Shown here: positions 6,515-9,283 of the stretch, one piece after another
Numbering within the stretch: the first letter of the stretch is position 1
Layout of the letters: the number at the start of each line of letters is the position of its first letter
Origin: PWPS01 sp964507105
GTDB lineage: Bacteria; Patescibacteriota; Minisyncoccia; Minisyncoccales; PWPS01
Length of the DNA stretch: 9,283 nucleotides
NCBI GenBank assembly: GCA_964507105.1
Contig: CAZDOR010000020.1
Location: forward strand, 1-9,283
Direction: 5' to 3'
Translations under genes and position numbers: made by a program
Notes under the pieces: generated by a model
Database searches by the model: none
Seen by the model: only the letters and a program-made list of their open reading frames with translations
What the model was told of the DNA's origin: nothing

Positions 6515-6543
6515 TTGATATATGTTAGAGTTTAATTTATAAT
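6515..6543 (+). promoter_or_regulatory. Sigma70-type promoter of the HemW-like gene
   Basis: TTGATA (6515-6520), 17-base spacer, perfect TATAAT (6538-6543). Expected transcription start is about 6550, leaving a leader of roughly 22 bases before ATG 6572. This is the best promoter match in the window. Confidence 0.72.
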
Positions 6544-6571
6544 TACTAAAGAAGCTTAACCTTTAGATTTT

Positions 6572-8365
6572 ATGAAAAGAGAAGTTGAGAAAAAAAGAAA
6601 TCTCTACGAAAGATATTTGGATGAAGGCATCTTCGGAACCGGGGAAAATTATTCTACGTCCGGTTTGGTTTCGGAAATTTACGGCAGAGTTTATGGAAAG
6701 AAAGAAGTTGGAACCCAAGAAATATTGGAAACCTGGCAATCTTTCTTAAAGCAAAAAAAACGAATGGGACATCTCAGTTTATATACCCATATCCCTTATT
6801 GTTATGAAAGATGTCATTATTGCTATACCACGAGTTGTAAATTGGAAAACGAGGAAGATCTTGAGGGATATGTGAAAAAATTGGTTAAATACTATCATCT
6901 TTTTAAAGAGACTTTTAAAAATGAAACTTTTGATAATCTTTATATAGGAGGGGGGACCCCCAGTATTTTAACGGAAGATCTTTTGGAACTTCTTCTTTCC
7001 GAACTGTTTGATTGTTTCCGAATCGGAAAAGAAGGAGAAAGAACTTTTGAAAACGATCCCCGAAATTTTTCTGTTGAAAAATTAAAGATTGTAAAAAAAT
7101 ACGGCATAAACAGGGTTAGCTTCGGAGTTCAAAGTTTTAACGAAGAGGTGTTAAAGTTAAATAACAGGGTGGATCAAACGGAAGAGCAAGTCAAAAAAGC
7201 GATAGCCGGTGCGAAAAAGGTTGGTTTTGACTGCATAAATCTTGATTTGATGGTCGGACTTTACGGGGAAGACGAAGAATCGATTATTGAGAGTTTTAAA
7301 AAGGCATTGAAATTGAAACCCGATTCAATAAGCGTGTATACGGTTCAACCGGTAGGAGGTTATCTGGCAAGGGTATATAATGCTGATAAAGAAGAATTTT
7401 TTAACCACAGGGAAAAATTGATGAATAATGTTATGGATGATTTTTTAAGAATTGCCGAAAGTGAGGGCTATCATTTGCCGGGAATTGAAAAAGATATTGA
7501 AAATGCAACAAGAAATAAGCATTTGAACAATGCCGATTGTTTACAAGTGGTAAAAAAGGATTTTGAATATGATCCGGCCACCAAATATGTTTCGCATCCG
7601 GTATATGAATTAAATTCTATTTTGGGATTCGGAAGAGGAAGTGGATCCACGATAACCGGCCGGTTAAGGTATGAAATGACACGTCCTCTAACTGAAGATC
7701 CCGAGGAATATAAATTCAAGGGTCTAAAATATGATTTGAGAAGAGAGATGTTGAAAAATGTAATAATTACTTTTTCCATTAACAATTCGATGTCTCTTCA
7801 AAAATTCAAAAATAAATTCGGGAGGTCTTTTCTGGATGAATTCAACCGCTCTTTGCGAGAGTTGAAGGAAGCGAAAATAGTTTCGGTGGATGGAGATAAA
7901 ATAAATTTCAACTGTGAAGACCCGAAAGAGAGATTGGTTCATTTACTGTTTTTCTTTGAGGAAAAAGATATCGATGCTTACGTTAAAGAAGTGAAAAAAA
8001 TTAAAAAAGGAAAAAAAGGTAACGGGCGGAGCCGGATAAAAATAGATAAGACGTTACGGGAAAAAATTGAGTCGGTTGAAGGAAGAATCAATAAAAATGA
8101 AACGGAAAGAATCGAAGGACGAATTGTTAAAAAAAACAATGATGAGATAGTTTTACGTTCTGAGGAAGAAGATTTTAAAATAAAAACTGAAGGCAGTCTT
8201 TTGGTGGTTGAAGTATTTCTGAGGGAGGATGATTTTCAACCGATTAGAAAAAAAGAATCTGAATTGAAAGACTTAAAAAAAGGGGACTCTTTGGTGGTTA
8301 CCATTTGCAATAAAGGTCCGGAATTAACTCCCTTTCTAATTCAAAAGATGTCAGTTGTCGAGTAA
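6572..8365 (+). CDS. HemN/HemW-family radical SAM protein with extra C-terminal domain
   Basis: A 597-residue protein, much longer than HemW (about 380). Residues 1-66 are an extra charged N-terminal part. The core begins LSLYTHIPYCYERCHYC, with C77-x3-C81-x2-C84 for the radical SAM cluster. The further Cys that HemN carries two residues after the third one is absent here (Tyr-Thr), while C89 is nearby. IGGGTPS (125-131), the ENDPRNFSVEKL block, YGINRVSFGVQSF (177-189), DLMVGLYGEDEES and LGFGRGSGSTITGRLRY (351-367) follow family order. A HemN_C-like winged-helix segment covers about 388-447. A Lys-rich linker (about 471-495) leads to a beta-rich tail, about 510-597, with EGRIVKKNNDEIVLRS and LKDLKKGDSLVVT, resembling small OB/DUF5666-like barrels. 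Family members include coproporphyrinogen oxidases, heme chaperones and methyltransferases; which role applies is open. It has its own promoter and is monocistronic or leads into the Rrf2 gene. Confidence 0.82.
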   Translation: MKREVEKKRNLYERYLDEGIFGTGENYSTSGLVSEIYGRVYGKKEVGTQEILETWQSFLKQKKRMGHLSLYTHIPYCYERCHYCYTTSCKLENEEDLEGYVKKLVKYYHLFKETFKNETFDNLYIGGGTPSILTEDLLELLLSELFDCFRIGKEGERTFENDPRNFSVEKLKIVKKYGINRVSFGVQSFNEEVLKLNNRVDQTEEQVKKAIAGAKKVGFDCINLDLMVGLYGEDEESIIESFKKALKLKPDSISVYTVQPVGGYLARVYNADKEEFFNHREKLMNNVMDDFLRIAESEGYHLPGIEKDIENATRNKHLNNADCLQVVKKDFEYDPATKYVSHPVYELNSILGFGRGSGSTITGRLRYEMTRPLTEDPEEYKFKGLKYDLRREMLKNVIITFSINNSMSLQKFKNKFGRSFLDEFNRSLRELKEAKIVSVDGDKINFNCEDPKERLVHLLFFFEEKDIDAYVKEVKKIKKGKKGNGRSRIKIDKTLREKIESVEGRINKNETERIEGRIVKKNNDEIVLRSEEEDFKIKTEGSLLVVEVFLREDDFQPIRKKESELKDLKKGDSLVVTICNKGPELTPFLIQKMSVVE

Positions 8366-8392
8366 TTTCAGTTCTAATTTGGTTCATCAAAA

Positions 8393-8421
8393 TTGACAAA
8401 GGTAATTCGATTTAATATTCT
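8393..8421 (+). promoter_or_regulatory. Sigma70-type promoter of the Rrf2-family gene
   Basis: A perfect -35 TTGACA (8393-8398), 17-base spacer and TATTCT (8416-8421) as -10. Transcription should start near 8428, about 25 bases before the ATG at 8453. The -10 box is inside one arm of an inverted repeat, which would fit autorepression. Confidence 0.62.
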
Positions 8422-8454
8422 TAAATAAGTAAAGTGTAATTAATATAAGAATAT
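8415..8454. promoter_or_regulatory. Inverted repeat over -10 box and start codon, candidate Rrf2 operator
   Basis: ATATTCTTA (8415-8423) and its exact reverse complement TAAGAATAT (8446-8454) have 9-base arms separated by 22 bases, with arm centres 31 bases apart, about three helical turns. The left arm contains the -10 box and the right arm overlaps the first two bases of the ATG. Rrf2 regulators commonly bind dyad sites at their own promoters, so this is a reasonable operator. In mRNA starting at 8428 only the right arm would be transcribed, so an RNA hairpin is not the explanation. Confidence 0.42.
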
Positions 8455-8911
8455 GCCAAATACACAAAACAACCGAAACGAAAAACATCTACATAGTGCC
8501 GGTCCCATCGGACTCACGCCCGATGTGCAAAGAGGATTGAGGGCTCTTATTCGATTGGCAATTGAAGATGATTTTTTAAAAATAAGAGAAGTTGTGAATA
8601 AGGAAAACATACCTCCCATGGATTTGGAAAATATTTTTTCTTTATTGAAAAAAAACGGTTTGATAAAATCTAAAAAAGGAGCGACCGAAGGTTATGAATT
8701 AGCTTCGGATCCTAAAAATATAAACTTGAAAATGATAATAGAAGCCATCCAAGGTAATATGAATTTAGTGAGATGCATCGATGGAGACTGTGAAAAAATT
8801 GACACGTGTCGCTCCTTCCCCGTTTGGAAATCCTTGGATAAAATCATCAAGGAAAAATTTGAAGAAATTACGCTTGCCAATTTAGTTGAAAGTTACGAAG
8901 ACAAAAAATAA
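8453..8911 (+). CDS. Rrf2-family transcriptional regulator with putative Fe-S cysteines
   Basis: A 152-residue DNA-binding protein. The Rrf2 winged helix-turn-helix runs from LTPDVQRGLRALIRLA (21-36) through the recognition region (about 43-65) to the wing KKGATEGYELA (74-84), equivalent to the family's GAxGGYxLA. The dimerisation helix follows with IIEAIQGNMNLVRC. Three cysteines, C108-x4-C113-x5-C119, stand where IscR, NsrR and RirA hold an Fe-S cluster, so iron, redox or nitric-oxide sensing is likely. The spacing of the first pair is x4 rather than the common x5. Relative to typical family members there are about 18 extra residues at the N-terminus. No better ATG exists downstream; a GTG at codon 25 would cut into the domain. 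A hairpin-forming pair CATCGG/CCGATG (8506-8511, 8520-8525) lies early in the gene. It has its own promoter and probably controls itself; targets among the radical SAM genes are possible but not shown. Confidence 0.87.
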   Translation: MPNTQNNRNEKHLHSAGPIGLTPDVQRGLRALIRLAIEDDFLKIREVVNKENIPPMDLENIFSLLKKNGLIKSKKGATEGYELASDPKNINLKMIIEAIQGNMNLVRCIDGDCEKIDTCRSFPVWKSLDKIIKEKFEEITLANLVESYEDKK

Positions 8912-8934
8912 ACTTAATCAATTTAAATTCAACT

Positions 8935-9117
8935 ATGTATAAGTACGGAAATTTAATTTACGACAATGCCAAGGGGTGGGTTTTTATAAAGGAGGATGAA
9001 GAGGAGAATTTGGACTCTGAAACGCTAATTTCCTCTTTGAATTATCTGGGTGAAGAGGGATGGGATTTGGTTTGCTATGCTGATAAGTTGGGTTATTTGC
9101 TTCGGTTGAAAAAATAG
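8935..9117 (+). CDS. Small DUF4177-like protein
   Basis: A 60-residue protein that begins 23 bases after the Rrf2 gene and is likely co-transcribed with it. The segment LISSLNYLGEEGWDLVCYAD followed by GYLLRLKK matches the DUF4177 pattern, in which a short strand is followed by a helix with LN-x-LG-x-EGWELV and a last strand. These are small domains, usually of 55-80 residues, with no known function. No membrane segment; one Cys (C47). The ATG has no Shine-Dalgarno. Association with a regulator suggests a small accessory factor, but nothing more can be said. Confidence 0.65.
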   Translation: MYKYGNLIYDNAKGWVFIKEDEEENLDSETLISSLNYLGEEGWDLVCYADKLGYLLRLKK

Positions 9118-9141
9118 ATCTAAAAATAAATCACTCAGATT

Positions 9142-9283
9142 ATGGAAAGACTTGAAAAAACAAAAAAGGATGTTTTTTTTGCAGATAATTTTAGCGGCGG
9201 CTGTTTGGCCGCCGATGTTTTTTACATGTTTTTTGGGCTTGTGCGGTCTCCATTCAGGCCGAGAGAAAAGCAAGTTTTTTCAA
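9142..9283 (+). CDS. Possible start of a further gene, running off the window
   Basis: ATG at 9142 opens a frame of 47 codons without stop to the window end, beginning MERLEKTKKDVFFADNF. The middle, FSGGCLAADVFYMFFGLV, is faintly like the 'F-x-x-G-x-N-C-x-x-A-V' start of C_GCAxxG_C_C redox proteins, but the usual N before the Cys is missing and I do not trust the match. The frame crosses a strong GC hairpin followed by six T (9195-9223), which could instead be a terminator. An open run of 47 codons is somewhat long for chance in DNA this AT-rich. There is no Shine-Dalgarno, as elsewhere. Confidence 0.35.
   Translation, partial: MERLEKTKKDVFFADNFSGGCLAADVFYMFFGLVRSPFRPREKQVFS
9195..9223 (+). 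terminator. Candidate intrinsic terminator after the Rrf2 operon
   Basis: CGGCGGC (9195-9201) pairs perfectly with GCCGCCG (9208-9214) around a 6-base loop. After three bases come six T (9218-9223). It lies 78 bases past the stop at 9117 and is the only hairpin of this strength seen in the window. The conflict is that the same bases lie in an open frame starting at 9142, where they would code for GGCLAA, so only one reading is likely right. Confidence 0.45.

Noticed and set aside
7471..7942. Minus-strand ORFs inside the HemW-like gene, and similar ones inside other genes
   Set aside because: They are antisense to well-supported coding regions and show no recognisable domains.
1..9283. Search by eye for His-Xaa-Ser tandem repeats (HxsA), CRISPR arrays, tRNA or rRNA genes, transposases
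   Set aside because: None found in the readable sequence. The isolated His-Ser pairs in the proteins are not tandem repeats.

Overview
This is an AT-rich window from a bacterial metagenome-type scaffold: a run of exactly 100 N (4016-4115) marks a scaffold gap. Canonical sigma70-like promoters (TTGATA-17-TATAAT, TTGATT-17-TATAAT, TTGACA-17-TATTCT) point to a bacterium. Recognisable Shine-Dalgarno sequences are almost absent before the start codons. TGA is used as a stop (5705-5707), which excludes the Gracilibacteria/SR1 genetic code. Together with small GtrA, Rrf2 and archaeal-looking peptidase genes, this best fits a candidate-phylum bacterium such as Patescibacteria. A DPANN archaeon is a less likely alternative. 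The lineage is inference.

Layout. (1) 1-66: end of a probable SGNH hydrolase. (2) 337-3455, + strand, one tight operon: an HxsD-like small protein, an HxsB-like radical SAM/SPASM maturase and an archaeal-type A24 prepilin peptidase. (3) 3530-4015, +, with its own promoter: a membrane-anchored extracytoplasmic protein cut by the gap. (4) 6406-4184, - strand operon: polyprenyl-phosphate-sugar synthase (GT2), GtrA-type flippase and a second radical SAM protein. (5) 6572-8365, +, divergent from (4): a HemN/HemW-type radical SAM protein with an unusual C-terminal extension. (6) 8453-9117, +: an Rrf2-family regulator with three cysteines placed to bind an Fe-S cluster, plus a 60-residue DUF4177-like protein. 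(7) 9142 to the end: either a further partial ORF or a terminator region.

How they may work together. The first operon looks like a reduced His-Xaa-Ser (Hxs) peptide-modification cassette. HxsB and HxsD are present, the repeat peptide HxsA and the second maturase HxsC are not seen, and a membrane peptidase takes their place. The simplest idea is that a class III (pilin-like) or other membrane-exported substrate is modified by the radical SAM enzyme and then cleaved by the A24 peptidase. The minus operon makes and flips a lipid-linked sugar, with a radical SAM enzyme of unknown target. Three radical SAM enzymes beside an Fe-S-type Rrf2 regulator suggest an iron-sulfur-dependent modification region, but shared regulation is not shown by the sequence.
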